Shown piece by piece: positions 26,021-35,716 of a stretch of DNA of 64,000 nucleotides (its first letter is position 1; every line of letters begins with the position of its first letter). The position numbers and the translations under genes were made by a program. Under the pieces are notes generated by a model. It saw only the letters and a program-made list of their open reading frames with translations, was not told where the DNA came from and did no database searches. Where the stretch lies: contig NZ_BPLK01000001.1 in assembly GCF_019656215.1 (NCBI RefSeq), positions 1 to 64,000 on the forward strand, read 5' to 3'. This stretch comes from Apilactobacillus zhangqiuensis. Lineage in GTDB: Bacteria; Bacillota; Bacilli; Lactobacillales; Lactobacillaceae.

Positions 26021-26058
26021 AAAAAAAGCACCTACCGTTATAAATAACAATAGGTGCG
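26021..26058 (-). terminator. Terminator between TSUP copies
   Basis: On the minus strand GCACCTATTGTTA-TTTA-TAACGGTAGGTGC with T7; two G-U pairs. The copies are therefore separate transcription units. Confidence 0.8.
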
Positions 26059-26070
26059 AAATTTTCATCT

Positions 26071-26916
26071 TTAGAAGAAGTAGAATAGGTGAATACCATA
26101 AGCTGACACGAATTGAGTGTATGCTAGGTATAGAGCTAAAATACCAGTAACAATCTTGATTAACTTAACTGGTAATACACGAACCATCTTAGGTCCAACA
26201 TAACCACCAATTAGGAAACCAATACCTAGAGGAATAGCTAATGCCCAATAGATGTGGGTGCTACCGTGTTGACCATACTTGAATGAGTATAGGATAGTAC
26301 CGATAACGTTAGCTGAACCCATGGCAACGTTTCTAATAGCGTTGTAAACAGGGAATGGATCTTTACTTGTTCTTGATAGAACGGCTAATAGGATAACCCC
26401 TGCGGCAGCACCAAAGTAACTACCGTAGATACCAATAATGAAGAATAGAACAATCATACCGAAATCAACAAGCATTTTCTTTGAGCCAATGTTGTCTTCT
26501 TCAACTACCTTAGCAGTAGGTGCCTTAGTAGTGTCCTTGCTTGGTAATAAGATACCAATACCAGCAGCTGCAATAAATACAGGTACTGCGTATTCAAAGT
26601 CTTTTGATGGTAAGTATGTTAATAGAATAACACCAACGATACCACCGAAGAAGATGATAGTCATAACTTTGAATAGTTCCTTCCAGTGTCCATCTAATTC
26701 GCGCTTTGATGAAACAGCTGAACTTACTACGTTAAATAGTAATGCGGAAGTGTTAGTAATATTTGCTGAAATTGGGTTTAAAGCACCCCAATATAATAGC
26801 GCTGGGTATGAGGCAAGTGACGCTAATCCAGTTACAGTACTTAAGATACCGGCAACGATACCAACTGGAATGAATAATAGCAATGTCCATACACTAAAAC
26901 CAAAAATAGTGATAAT
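26071..26916 (-). CDS. TSUP-family permease (TauE/SafE), copy 2
   Basis: About 281 residues, paralog of copy 1 with the same eight-helix plan (FIPVGIVAGILSTVTGLASLASYPALL, SYFGAAAGVILLAVL and GGYVGPKMVRVLP). The nearest canonical start, TTG 26883, cuts into helix 1 and is 39 bases from the only SD. AAAAGGAG lies six bases before ATT 26916, and the frame after it (ITIFGFSVWTLL) matches copy 1. No ATG, GTG or TTG occurs between the upstream TAA and TTG 26883. An AUU start at 26916 is the best fit. Confidence 0.82.
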   Translation of the reverse strand: MITIFGFSVWTLLLFIPVGIVAGILSTVTGLASLASYPALLYWGALNPISANITNTSALLFNVVSSAVSSKRELDGHWKELFKVMTIIFFGGIVGVILLTYLPSKDFEYAVPVFIAAAGIGILLPSKDTTKAPTAKVVEEDNIGSKKMLVDFGMIVLFFIIGIYGSYFGAAAGVILLAVLSRTSKDPFPVYNAIRNVAMGSANVIGTILYSFKYGQHGSTHIYWALAIPLGIGFLIGGYVGPKMVRVLPVKLIKIVTGILALYLAYTQFVSAYGIHLFYFF

Positions 26917-27003
26917 GAAAAACTCCTTTTATTTATCAATTTAAAATCCGATATATAAATTTATACAACTTATTTGTATGAAATACAACCCCTTAAAAAC
27001 GCC

Positions 27004-27038
27004 AAAACGCTGATAATGGCCAGCATGTCAGCGTTTTC
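27004..27038 (-). terminator. Terminator after htrA
   Basis: AAAACGCTGA pairs with TCAGCGTTTT around a 14-base loop. The arm 27039-27026 also reads TGAAAACGCTGACA, a perfect match to the catabolite-responsive element consensus, but this follows from the stem sequence. Confidence 0.65.
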
Positions 27039-27070
27039 ATAACTTTAAATTTTTTTCAATTTATTGCATG

Positions 27071-28285
27071 TTATTGATTGATTTTCAATTGTGAAGTACT
27101 TTCTGTCAACTTAATGGTTCCAGTCTTTAGCTTTCCATCACGATAGTACTTGATACTTACGGTGGATCCTAACTTTTGACTGTATAGGATGTTTTTAACC
27201 TCGTCTTGGCTAGTAATCTTCTTACCAGCAAGTTCAACAATCACGTCATACTTCTTCAATCCAGCGTTTTCAGCAGGACCGTTCTTGGTAACAGTGTAAA
27301 CAACCACACCGTTTTCGACTGATGATGGTAATTTTAGGATTGATTTTTGTTGGCTAACCGCAATGTTAGTCAAATCAACGTATTGAATTCCAAGAGCTGG
27401 ACGTTCAATCTTTCCGTTCTTAACTAGTTGGTTGATAATCTTAACCACTTCGTTACTTGGAATTGCAAAACCAATTCCTTCAACACTGGTACCTTCGCTA
27501 TCAGAAGCCAACTTCATTGAGTTAATTCCGATTACTTGTCCGGCTAGGTTAATCAATGGACCACCTGAATTACCAGGGTTGATAGCAGTATCTGTTTGGA
27601 TAACAGTAGCAGTATTACCTGTTGCTTGACCGTTTGATCCAGTCAATGGAACTTCACGTTTCTTAGCGGAAATAATTCCTTGAGTTAGTGAAGAAGCATA
27701 AGCAGAACCTAGTGGTGAACCAATTGCTAGAGAGGTTTCACCAACTTTAATGTTATCGGAGTTACCAAATGAAGCGACTGATTTAATCATGCTACCGTTA
27801 ATTTTCAATACGGCTAAATCGGTGACGCTATCAGTACCAACAACCTTAGCTTCTAGTTGTTTTCCATTGCTTAATAGCACTTGAATTGCAGAAGCTCCAG
27901 AAACAACGTGGTTGTTAGTTACGATGTAAGCAGCATTTCCACTCTTCTTGTAAATTACACCAGAACCTTCACTATTTGCTTCTAGCTTACTAGAACTCTT
28001 GCCTAGCATTGAATCGAATGAATCTGAACTGGTTGATTTTAAGTTAATGACAGACACAACAGAACTCTTAACGGCTTGATAAGCCTTTTCTGATTGTGAT
28101 TCAACATTCACTTTTAGATTTGATGTGGATGCTGTTCCACCAGCATTAGAACCAGCAGGAACGGCAATGTCGACACCTGTACTTTGCAATAAGCTGGCAC
28201 CACCATAAGCGATTCCACCACCTAATAATCCAGCCACTAAGGCAATTAATCCTGTTTTTAAGACAAATCGGTCACTTTTTTTCAT
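27071..28285 (-). CDS. htrA: HtrA-family serine protease
   Basis: Membrane-anchored quality-control protease of the cell surface, 404 residues. A single N-terminal helix (about 9-32) anchors it. The trypsin-like domain has catalytic His126 (TNNHVV), Asp156 (TDLAVL) and Ser240 (NPGNSGGPL); one PDZ domain follows (about 295-395). It lies 58 bases after walJ, at the end of the walRK cluster, its usual place in lactobacilli. WalRK control is typical of the family context but no box was verified. Confidence 0.95.
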   Translation of the reverse strand: MKKSDRFVLKTGLIALVAGLLGGGIAYGGASLLQSTGVDIAVPAGSNAGGTASTSNLKVNVESQSEKAYQAVKSSVVSVINLKSTSSDSFDSMLGKSSSKLEANSEGSGVIYKKSGNAAYIVTNNHVVSGASAIQVLLSNGKQLEAKVVGTDSVTDLAVLKINGSMIKSVASFGNSDNIKVGETSLAIGSPLGSAYASSLTQGIISAKKREVPLTGSNGQATGNTATVIQTDTAINPGNSGGPLINLAGQVIGINSMKLASDSEGTSVEGIGFAIPSNEVVKIINQLVKNGKIERPALGIQYVDLTNIAVSQQKSILKLPSSVENGVVVYTVTKNGPAENAGLKKYDVIVELAGKKITSQDEVKNILYSQKLGSTVSIKYYRDGKLKTGTIKLTESTSQLKINQ

Positions 28286-28343
28286 AAGGTTTTCCCCCTA
28301 TCAATTTTATTAATCTTATTATATTAAATAATCTTAAATCAAA

Positions 28344-29156
28344 CTAAAGTGTAAATAATTTAGATGCCTTTTCGACGTCGGTATCCAATAAATCAAAATC
28401 GGCGCCTACACCAAAATCGTTTTCTTCTAACATGGATGCAACGGTTAGATGGGCTAATTCCTTCACATTGTTGTGATGGCTTCTGTGCCCGATAAATATG
28501 CGTTTAGTGTCATATCCGATACATTCCATTAGTGAGTTGGCACCATCTTCGTTAGATAAATGGCCCTCGTCACTCATGATACGTTGCTTCAATGACCATG
28601 GGTATTCCCCACTTCTTAGCATTTCAACGTCATGATTACATTCTAAAACATACGCATTGGCATTATTGATAACCCCAAAGATATGATCTGAAATGTATCC
28701 GGTATCGGTTAGGACAACGAAGCTCTTGTTGTGATGATGAAAATCGTAGAATTGTGCCTGTGCAGCATCGTGAGAAACGGCAAAGCTTTCAATATCGATA
28801 TCACCAAAGTTCATCACCATGTTTGGTGGGAAGATATTTTTTTGTTCGTTTGGAATCTCTCCGATGGTTTCATGCATTGCATCCCACGTTGGTTGATTGG
28901 CGTAAACGTTAATTTGTGGGTAACGTCTGGCCAATACGCCGACCGCCTTACTATGGTCGGTGTGTTCATGGGAAACCAACAACATGTCGACATCCTTCAT
29001 TGAGCGGTTGATTGATTTCATCAATCTTTCGATTCTGACACCGCTCAAACCAGCGTCTAGCAGTATTTTATGCTGATTAGTTTCAATGTAGGTTACATTA
29101 CCCCCACTTCCACTAGATAAAACACTAATTTTCATATCGTCTGCTTCGTTGTTCAT
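28344..29156 (-). CDS. walJ: Metallo-beta-lactamase fold protein WalJ (YycJ)
   Basis: 270-residue cytosolic metallohydrolase, probably a 5'-3' exonuclease-like enzyme linked to replication and cell-wall coordination. It has the metal motif SHEHTDHSKAVG plus later His/Asp ligands (SHDAAQ, TDTGY, ECNHD and GHRSHHN). AGAGG precedes ATG 29156; the internal methionine at the family's usual start (MKISVLSSGSGGN) is the alternative. It is fifth gene of the walR operon. Confidence 0.93.
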   Translation of the reverse strand: MNNEADDMKISVLSSGSGGNVTYIETNQHKILLDAGLSGVRIERLMKSINRSMKDVDMLLVSHEHTDHSKAVGVLARRYPQINVYANQPTWDAMHETIGEIPNEQKNIFPPNMVMNFGDIDIESFAVSHDAAQAQFYDFHHHNKSFVVLTDTGYISDHIFGVINNANAYVLECNHDVEMLRSGEYPWSLKQRIMSDEGHLSNEDGANSLMECIGYDTKRIFIGHRSHHNNVKELAHLTVASMLEENDFGVGADFDLLDTDVEKASKLFTL

Positions 29157-29176
29157 TTTAATCCTCTTTCTAAATT

Positions 29177-30004
29177 CTAATTCGCTTTGCTAGCTGACTG
29201 AGTCGAGCTGCTACTATCCAAGATAGCACCATTAAAGGCGTTGATTCTCTTAGCAACTACTGAAGAGGAATCTGAAGTGGTGTATCCAATTACCCAAGTT
29301 GGAATTAAGACGATATTGTTCTTAATTGATAATAGTTGGGTGTAGTACAAACGAACCCACTTAATCTTTGAGTTATCAGGGATTTCGTTGTATTGGTATA
29401 ACCATACTAAAGCCTTTGCAGGTGAAATGATGTCGGTTTTTTCACGCAAAATGCTGACATCATCCATGTAACTTTGCGTATATCCTTCTAGCAGATGATC
29501 ACTACTAATGTCGAAGGTGATCTGACCGTGTTTTGTACCATACAATAATCCGTCAGATGTCTTTTGTGAGTACACAATACTGGTCTTGGTAGATAAATCA
29601 GAATTGTATTCATATTCCGTACCATGTGAAACGAAAGTAGATTTCTTCATCAACTTATCTAAAATATCACGATAGTCTCCGGAATATAGACCAATTGGTC
29701 GTTTGAAAGTACTTCTTAAAATGTGATTTGAGTAAGTTACCTTTTGGTTTGATAACTTATTAATGTCGTTGTTTAAAGTGTCATCGTTGACAGCGGATAG
29801 GTAGTATCCGGTTTGACCACTTGTAGATAATTTAGGTGCTACAGTGATTTGATCATTTTGCATTTGCTTAATGATTTCAGTATCACTACCTTGGTTACTG
29901 TTTTCGGTTTGAAGATGTGAATTTTCTCTAAAAAGTGAGAATAAGAAGACATCAATCATCACGAAGATAATCAAGAAAATGATTTGTATCTTTCTAAAGT
30001 CCAT
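29177..30004 (-). CDS. yycI: WalK accessory protein YycI
   Basis: 275 residues with a single N-terminal transmembrane helix (about 5-23) and an extracellular domain. YycI associates with YycH and WalK at the membrane and modulates kinase activity. The helix begins at residue 5 after MDFRK, as in family members, and the domain ends in a Ser-rich tail. It is located directly between yycH and walJ, 18 bases after yycH. Sequence similarity is weak, so the assignment rests on synteny and topology. Confidence 0.88.
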   Translation of the reverse strand: MDFRKIQIIFLIIFVMIDVFLFSLFRENSHLQTENSNQGSDTEIIKQMQNDQITVAPKLSTSGQTGYYLSAVNDDTLNNDINKLSNQKVTYSNHILRSTFKRPIGLYSGDYRDILDKLMKKSTFVSHGTEYEYNSDLSTKTSIVYSQKTSDGLLYGTKHGQITFDISSDHLLEGYTQSYMDDVSILREKTDIISPAKALVWLYQYNEIPDNSKIKWVRLYYTQLLSIKNNIVLIPTWVIGYTTSDSSSVVAKRINAFNGAILDSSSSTQSASKAN

Positions 30005-30022
30005 GTAGCTTTCCTCCTATCT

Positions 30023-31321
30023 TTATTGTGGTCCCTTGGATAACATTTGGGTGTAATTCATGTACTTACCGTTGTATTTAACGAACCATGTTGGTTGTAG
30101 CGTAATCAAGATGTTAGATGACTTGGTATTACTCCACTGGTAAGCCAATTCGATATCTGTAATCTTGTTGGAGTCGTATCCGTGGTTGCGCAAACTGTCC
30201 AATAGTTCGTCGGTAGTAATTAGTTTAGTGTCCTTACGACCGGTTGGTACCGGGATTTGTAGGGTGTTCAACGAGAAGTTGTACTTCAATGAAGTATTAT
30301 CAACCAATCTCATTTCAATGGCACCGTAAGGAGTTTGGTCGAAGATTGGGAAACCTTCAACGTAGTTTCTGTAAACAACCCTCGAATTCTTAGCGTCGTA
30401 ATCGAAGAAACGAATATTGGCCAACGTATCACTGACCAACAATTGAGAAATGTTTTGGTATGAATCAGTCAAGAACTGAGTCATATTGGTAGAGATGTTA
30501 CCAGGATGACTGTCGTAGTAATTGACCTCACCATCGTTTGAAAAAGACAATTGACGAGAATTTTCATCGTTGTAAACAGTAGAACTGCGGTGACGTTTAA
30601 CACTGATATCTTGTGAATCAGAAAGTAGTCTTGTCACGTAGTAATTTTGCGAAGTTCGATTAATCAAGTAACCATATTGAGGCATTGTGAATGACTTATA
30701 AAAATCAATAAATGGATTATGGTTAATCATTTTCACCTTAACGGGGATTGCTCTAACGTTATCCTCGATTACCTTTTGAATTCCCTTCACGTTAGTATCT
30801 GAAACGTGAATCTTATAAACCTTGTAGTTGTGATCTGAGAATAGGTAAATGTCATTACTGTCATCAAATGGAATCACAATTCGGTTGATGGAAACGTTAG
30901 GTAATGATTTAAAACTCTTACTAATGTATTGACTAACAATCTTTAGATTCAAGGCGTCCGGATAGTTTAGCATTACTGAATCATGAGTATTTAAGTACTT
31001 AAGATAGTTCTTTTCGTTACTCTTTACTTCCGTAAGCTTCGGATCCTTGTAGTCATTCATTTGTTGACCAATTTCAGTGGTTAGGTTAACCGATTGGTTA
31101 GTTAAAACGTATTGCTTACCAGAATCCTTGGTTCTAATCACCTGAGTAGGTGAGTAGATTGTCGACATTGGTTTGGCATCAATCTGACTACTTTGCGTAG
31201 AAACCTTTTGACTAGAGCGGTCGTAGTGAGCCGGATTAATCAAAATGGAGGCAGAAAGGGCAAAACTAATTACAACTGCAATCGTTAGCAATGATGGTAG
31301 TATAAAATATTTAATCTTCAT
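30023..31321 (-). CDS. yycH: WalK accessory protein YycH
   Basis: 432 residues with one N-terminal helix (about 7-28) and a large extracellular region, as expected for YycH, the negative modulator of WalK. YycH overlaps the 3' end of walK by 11 bases, so translation is probably coupled. The conserved patterns IDAKPMSTIYSPTQVI and YQNISQLLVSDTLANIRF fit the family. Assignment is based mainly on position in the operon, with length and topology agreeing. Confidence 0.9.
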   Translation of the reverse strand: MKIKYFILPSLLTIAVVISFALSASILINPAHYDRSSQKVSTQSSQIDAKPMSTIYSPTQVIRTKDSGKQYVLTNQSVNLTTEIGQQMNDYKDPKLTEVKSNEKNYLKYLNTHDSVMLNYPDALNLKIVSQYISKSFKSLPNVSINRIVIPFDDSNDIYLFSDHNYKVYKIHVSDTNVKGIQKVIEDNVRAIPVKVKMINHNPFIDFYKSFTMPQYGYLINRTSQNYYVTRLLSDSQDISVKRHRSSTVYNDENSRQLSFSNDGEVNYYDSHPGNISTNMTQFLTDSYQNISQLLVSDTLANIRFFDYDAKNSRVVYRNYVEGFPIFDQTPYGAIEMRLVDNTSLKYNFSLNTLQIPVPTGRKDTKLITTDELLDSLRNHGYDSNKITDIELAYQWSNTKSSNILITLQPTWFVKYNGKYMNYTQMLSKGPQ

Positions 31322-33167
31322 CCCATAAGTCCTCCTCGATTGGTTCGTATGGTAGTGAGATATAGAAAGTAGAACCTCTATTTTCGGTACTTTCTACCCA
31401 AATCTTACCGCCAAGTGCTTCAACCACTTCTTTGGAAATTGCTAGTCCAAGCCCAGTTCCACCTTGTGCTCTAGAACGAGCCTTATCAACACGGTAGAAA
31501 CGATCAAAGATGTGTGGAATTGAGCTTCTAGGAATTCCCAATCCTTGGTCTCGTACACTCAAGATAACATTATGTTTGGTCTTGTATAGTGAACAAGTAA
31601 TCACTCCCCCATCAGGAGAATACTTGATAGCATTGTTCATTAAATTATCGATTACTTGGGTAAATCTGTCGGTATCAACTTCTACCCATAAATCTTGCTT
31701 GGTAAAACGACGTTCAATTCTGTAATGCTTATTAGGCTTTTCATTATTGTTGTCGTCTGACTTAATAATCATATCAAAACGGTTCAAGATATAGTTGAAT
31801 AATTCGGTAATATTAACAAGTTCCTTATCAATCTTTTGGGTTCCAGAATCCATTCTAGACAATGTCAATAGGTCGTTAATCATTCGAATCATACGGTCTG
31901 TTTCTTCTTGAGTAACTTTTAGGAAGTTTGGCGCTATTTCTGGATCCTTCCAGGCACCATCTTGTAAGGCTTCGATGTATGAGTGAACACTGGTTAGTGG
32001 TGTTCTTAATTCGTGAGAAACGTTTGAAACGAATTCCTTACGGTCGTTATCAATCTTTTGTTGTTCAGTAACATCATGTAGCACACAGACTAGCCCTGAT
32101 ACGAAGCCAGAATCTCTTTGAATTAGTGAGAAGTGGGCATGCAAGATTAGGTCATGGTCCTTATCTGAACGGTCAATGATGGTTTCATCAGGATTTTCGA
32201 TTAAGTCACGAAGGCTGTATTCTTTTCTGATATCTAAAATATCTAGAATTGAATTGCCTAGTGCATCTTGTTCGGTAGTTTCTAGGAAACTAGCTGCTTC
32301 ATCATTCATGATGATGACGTATCCACGACGACCAGTCGCAATAACCCCATCTGTCATGTTGGTTAGAACGGAATCCAATCTTTGACGCTCTGATTCAGTC
32401 GACTCTTGAGACTCTTCAACCTTAACTGAAAGGTTATTAACCGCACTAGCAAGTTGCCCCAATTCATCACGTCCATATACGTGAACTTGACCAGAATAGT
32501 CCCCACGGGCAATTTGCAGTGTTTGTTTCTTCATTTCATCAATTGGTTTAGTAATCGCCTTTGAAATAACAATGGAGATTAATAAACCAGACAAAATGGC
32601 AACCATGGCGGCAACAACATAAATAACCGTAATCTGGTTGATTTCGTTATAAACGGTATTTAAATTAGCGTGCACGTAAACAACACCGACTAATTCATTA
32701 TTACTACTCTTAATTAGCGGTGTGATGACAGTATAATAACGCGAACTATCACCCGAGTTACTAGTGATTGAACTAAATGAACGACGGTTGATAATCGCGT
32801 TTTTAATATCGGGCCTGAAGTTTTTTTGACCAACTGAGCTTTGATCACCGACTTCGTTTGTTCCACGAATGGTGTTCTTCGCATCAACAACCTTGATTTC
32901 GGTGTAGTTATTACTATCAATATTGGATAGTAATGACTTAATTTTTACGTTGGCCTTGGTAGTACTAGAGCTTGAAAGCTCATTAGTTAAGGTTGTGTTT
33001 ACGTAAGTAGGCACCTGAACTTGTTTCTTAAATGAAGCCATATTCTTGTTTTCCAATTGGTTAACAAAAACGGCCCCAACAATTTCTAGGGTCACCAATA
33101 AGATTAGCGCAAGCACAAGCGCGATTTTAAAATGAATTGATTGAAAATACTTAATCTTACTATTCAC
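31311..33167 (-). CDS. walK: Cell-wall sensor histidine kinase WalK
   Basis: 618 residues. Two helices (about 13-35 and 181-203) enclose an extracellular sensor domain (about 40-178), followed by HAMP (about 204-255), PAS (about 260-370), HisKA with phospho-acceptor His385 in VSHELRTP, and HATPase with DNLMNNAIKYS, GLGIPRSS and GGTGLGLAI. It phosphorylates WalR to regulate autolysins and wall metabolism; it is essential in most Firmicutes. It lies 26 bases after walR. Confidence 0.97.
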   Translation of the reverse strand: MNSKIKYFQSIHFKIALVLALILLVTLEIVGAVFVNQLENKNMASFKKQVQVPTYVNTTLTNELSSSSTTKANVKIKSLLSNIDSNNYTEIKVVDAKNTIRGTNEVGDQSSVGQKNFRPDIKNAIINRRSFSSITSNSGDSSRYYTVITPLIKSSNNELVGVVYVHANLNTVYNEINQITVIYVVAAMVAILSGLLISIVISKAITKPIDEMKKQTLQIARGDYSGQVHVYGRDELGQLASAVNNLSVKVEESQESTESERQRLDSVLTNMTDGVIATGRRGYVIIMNDEAASFLETTEQDALGNSILDILDIRKEYSLRDLIENPDETIIDRSDKDHDLILHAHFSLIQRDSGFVSGLVCVLHDVTEQQKIDNDRKEFVSNVSHELRTPLTSVHSYIEALQDGAWKDPEIAPNFLKVTQEETDRMIRMINDLLTLSRMDSGTQKIDKELVNITELFNYILNRFDMIIKSDDNNNEKPNKHYRIERRFTKQDLWVEVDTDRFTQVIDNLMNNAIKYSPDGGVITCSLYKTKHNVILSVRDQGLGIPRSSIPHIFDRFYRVDKARSRAQGGTGLGLAISKEVVEALGGKIWVESTENRGSTFYISLPYEPIEEDLWDED

Positions 33168-33193
33168 CGCAAACTACTCCTTAGTTCTGTCGA

Positions 33194-33901
33194 TTATTCT
33201 TGTTCTGAGTTGCGTAGGTAGTACCCTACCCCACGTCTTGTGATTAGCCAGATTGGGTGACTTGGATTGTCTTCGACCTTTTCTCTTAGACGACGAACAG
33301 TAACATCAACTGTACGAACATCACCGAAGTAGTCATAACCCCAAACTGTTTGTAGCAAATGTTCTCTAGTCATTACTTGACCAATATGTTGGGCTAAGTA
33401 ATGTAGCAATTCGAATTCACGATGAGTTAATTCGATGTTTTCACCACGTTTTGTGACGGTGTATGCTTCTGGATGAATGACAAGATCACCAATCTTGATG
33501 TCCTTGTTTTCATTATCTGAAACTTGGCCATTATCGTTGTTAGATTGACGACGTAGGTTAGCCTTAACACGAGCCACTAATTCACGATTTGAGAATGGCT
33601 TAGTAACGTAGTCATCAGCACCTAGTTCAAGTCCTAAGACCTTGTCTAGTTCTGAATCCTTTGCAGTTACCATGATAATTGGCATGTCATGTGTCTTTCT
33701 AACTTCTCTGGCCACTTCTAGACCATCAACTTTAGGCAACATTAAATCTAGGATAATCAAATCAGGTGATTCTTCTTCAACTTTTTGAAGAGCTTCTTCC
33801 CCATCGTATGCGACTACGACGTCATATCCTTCTTTTTCTAAATTAAATTTTTCAATATCTGTGATTGGTTTTTCATCATCTACAACTAAAATTTTTGCCA
33901 T
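33194..33901 (-). CDS. walR: Cell-wall response regulator WalR
   Basis: 235-residue OmpR-family activator/repressor of wall hydrolase genes. The receiver domain has phospho-acceptor Asp52 in LILDLMLP and the TAKD/KPF switch residues. The winged-helix domain (about 135-230) has [20 protein letters not shown] and [19 protein letters not shown] precedes ATG 33901. It is first gene of the six-gene walRK-yycHI-walJ-htrA unit. Confidence 0.97.
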   Translation of the reverse strand: MAKILVVDDEKPITDIEKFNLEKEGYDVVVAYDGEEALQKVEEESPDLIILDLMLPKVDGLEVAREVRKTHDMPIIMVTAKDSELDKVLGLELGADDYVTKPFSNRELVARVKANLRRQSNNDNGQVSDNENKDIKIGDLVIHPEAYTVTKRGENIELTHREFELLHYLAQHIGQVMTREHLLQTVWGYDYFGDVRTVDVTVRRLREKVEDNPSHPIWLITRRGVGYYLRNSEQE

Positions 33902-34198
33902 AATATTCTATCTCCTTAACAGGAATTGATTTGTATTTTATTCATATAAACGTTAACGAAACACCATCATTTCAAGGATGGTTACACTTTTGTCTACTTT
34001 TAAACCGTTAACTTACTACATTATAACACGCTTGGACTTTTGTTTTCTAAACGTAATGTTCTTGCAATGAAGATTTAAAGTATGACTTTTTTCTAAAATT
34101 AGGGGTTGTCAAAATAATAATTATCATGCTATTATAAATAACGTTGATTTGAGGCAAGGAATTGATAAACAACTTGTTAATTAATTTTAAAAAAAGTG

Positions 34199-34227
34199 TT
34201 GCAATCATTACTCCAACATGGTATTAT
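34199..34227 (+). promoter_or_regulatory. tRNA-Lys promoter
   Basis: TTGCAA (34199-34204), 17 bases, TATTAT (34222-34227), ending 36 bases before the tRNA. A second possible promoter (TTGTCA ... TATTAT) lies about 100 bases further upstream. The rest of the 360-base gap back to walR shows only the minus-strand walR leader. Confidence 0.75.
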
Positions 34228-34263
34228 AGTTTTTGTTGGTTGATAGTCAACAGATAATAATTT

Positions 34264-34336
34264 GGGCAGTTAGCTCAGCTGGCAGAGCAACGGACTCTTA
34301 ATCCGTGGGTCCAGGGTTCGATCCCCTGACTGCCCA
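34264..34336 (+). tRNA. tRNA-Lys(CTT)
   Basis: A 73-base cloverleaf: acceptor GGGCAGT/ACTGCCC plus discriminator A, D-arm GCTC...GAGC, anticodon arm CGGA-CTCTTAA-TCCG with anticodon CTT, and T-arm with GGTTCGATCCC. CCA is not encoded. It has its own promoter and terminator. The restriction-modification island starts right downstream on the other strand. Confidence 0.96.
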
Positions 34337-34344
34337 TAACTGAT

Positions 34345-34376
34345 AAAAAGACATCGCTTAGGCGATGTCTTTTTTT
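34345..34376 (+). terminator. Terminator after tRNA-Lys
   Basis: AAAAAGACATCGC-TTAG-GCGATGTCTTTTTTT. Confidence 0.88.
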
Positions 34377-34398
34377 GTGTAAATAATCATGGTTACCT

Positions 34399-34432
34399 AA
34401 AAAGACGCTGCTTAAACAAGTAGCGTCTTTTT
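34399..34432 (-). terminator. Terminator of restriction-modification operon
   Basis: AAAAAGACGCTGCTT pairs with AAGTAGCGTCTTTTT (one G-U). On the minus strand it lies 34 bases past the HNH gene. Confidence 0.8.
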
Positions 34433-34465
34433 AGCTTTAAGCAATAGATGTTGTATTGAACATTT

Positions 34466-35716
34466 TTAATTATTATTTTTTCTAAAATGATGATTTATTT
34501 TGTTCATAGAAGTATGAAAGTTAGCATCTTCTAAATCGTCATCTGGAGAATTAAATTCAATGAATCCAACATTCAATACATGATCAAATCTTGCAAAACT
34601 ATATATTTGTTCGATATTTTTTATTTTTAAGCTCTTATCTATAGTTCCTAGTTTAGCTTTTAATAATAATTCCAAATAACAATCATCAATAATCTGGGTA
34701 TTATTATCGGGATGTGCTTTAGTAAAGTGCTGTGTCGGAGTTAACGCAATGATGTTTTCGTTATAACCAGATATTTCTGGATATTGATGTGATGGGAACA
34801 TGTGATGCATTTGCGTGGCTTTACCAGCAGAGTAGTGATCACGTAATTCTGAAACACCACCAAATAATTCATCGTTAATTCTTTTAACATACTTTTTGGC
34901 TTTTTTAGAATCCAATGCAAACTTAGCTTCTTGTGATTTTTCTATTGGATGTTGTTTTAACCATGTTTTTCTGGATACATCCTTGGGTTTTTTGGCATAA
35001 ATATCAAAAAAGTTCTTCTGATTATACATTAAATCAGCAAATGATATAACTTCCTTGCTAATATGTCCCCTCACTGAACCAAGTTTATGTTCTTTTTGAG
35101 ACAATGGGTTTATAACTTTAGTAAATATTCTTTTCGGCTCAAGTTCTCTTTTTATATTCGTATTTATCTGACAAAAAGACACAAAATTATCTTTCATACT
35201 TTTAAAAGCATCATCAGTTTGATCTTTCAAAAAATTTTCAAAAATATGATAAATTCCGCTAGCCTTTAAAACTTTGGTAATATAATACCTTAAAAATTTC
35301 AATGAATTTCTATCGGACATTCCAATGTATTGTAGTGCAATTAAACTATTCACTTTGTAATAATTAGTTCTTCCAACCTTATATTTACTTAATATTCCCG
35401 AATAACTTAACAAATTCAAAGGTTGCTGAAAGAATTTATTATATTCACTCTTGGCCTTTGGAGATGACGGCTTTGCTTTATCAAAAATAGATGGTATGAA
35501 TTCAATTGAATAATCAGAATACCAAACGTCTTCAGAATTAAATTTTTGCGAATCTATCAATCCCTGAGATACAAGAGTATCAACAATATCAGCTATTGCG
35601 CATATAACATCAGGTGTACATTTCTGATCAATCCATCTTCCATCGTGTGTCTTCCTAACATCTAACTCCTGACTGTTAAGAATTAACTTAATCTGATTCT
35701 CACCATCATGAATCAT
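34466..35716 (-). CDS. HNH-type restriction endonuclease (putative)
   Basis: 416 residues. The C-terminal half carries a beta-beta-alpha-metal (HNH) nuclease motif: TQMHHMFPSHQ, then ENIIALTPTQHFTKAHP, the spacing expected of HNH. The N-terminal 280 residues are unrecognised and probably hold the DNA-recognition part. ATG 35716 overlaps the m6A methyltransferase stop in ATGA, so the genes are coupled. Its place as third gene after two methyltransferases makes it the likely restriction enzyme. Cleavage site unknown. Confidence 0.8.
   Translation of the reverse strand: MIHDGENQIKLILNSQELDVRKTHDGRWIDQKCTPDVICAIADIVDTLVSQGLIDSQKFNSEDVWYSDYSIEFIPSIFDKAKPSSPKAKSEYNKFFQQPLNLLSYSGILSKYKVGRTNYYKVNSLIALQYIGMSDRNSLKFLRYYITKVLKASGIYHIFENFLKDQTDDAFKSMKDNFVSFCQINTNIKRELEPKRIFTKVINPLSQKEHKLGSVRGHISKEVISFADLMYNQKNFFDIYAKKPKDVSRKTWLKQHPIEKSQEAKFALDSKKAKKYVKRINDELFGGVSELRDHYSAGKATQMHHMFPSHQYPEISGYNENIIALTPTQHFTKAHPDNNTQIIDDCYLELLLKAKLGTIDKSLKIKNIEQIYSFARFDHVLNVGFIEFNSPDDDLEDANFHTSMNKINHHFRKNNN

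Noticed and set aside
27026-27039. Perfect catabolite-responsive element match upstream of TSUP copy 2
   Set aside because: It is part of the htrA terminator stem, 110 bases from the TSUP start; the match follows from the stem sequence, so CcpA control is not claimed.
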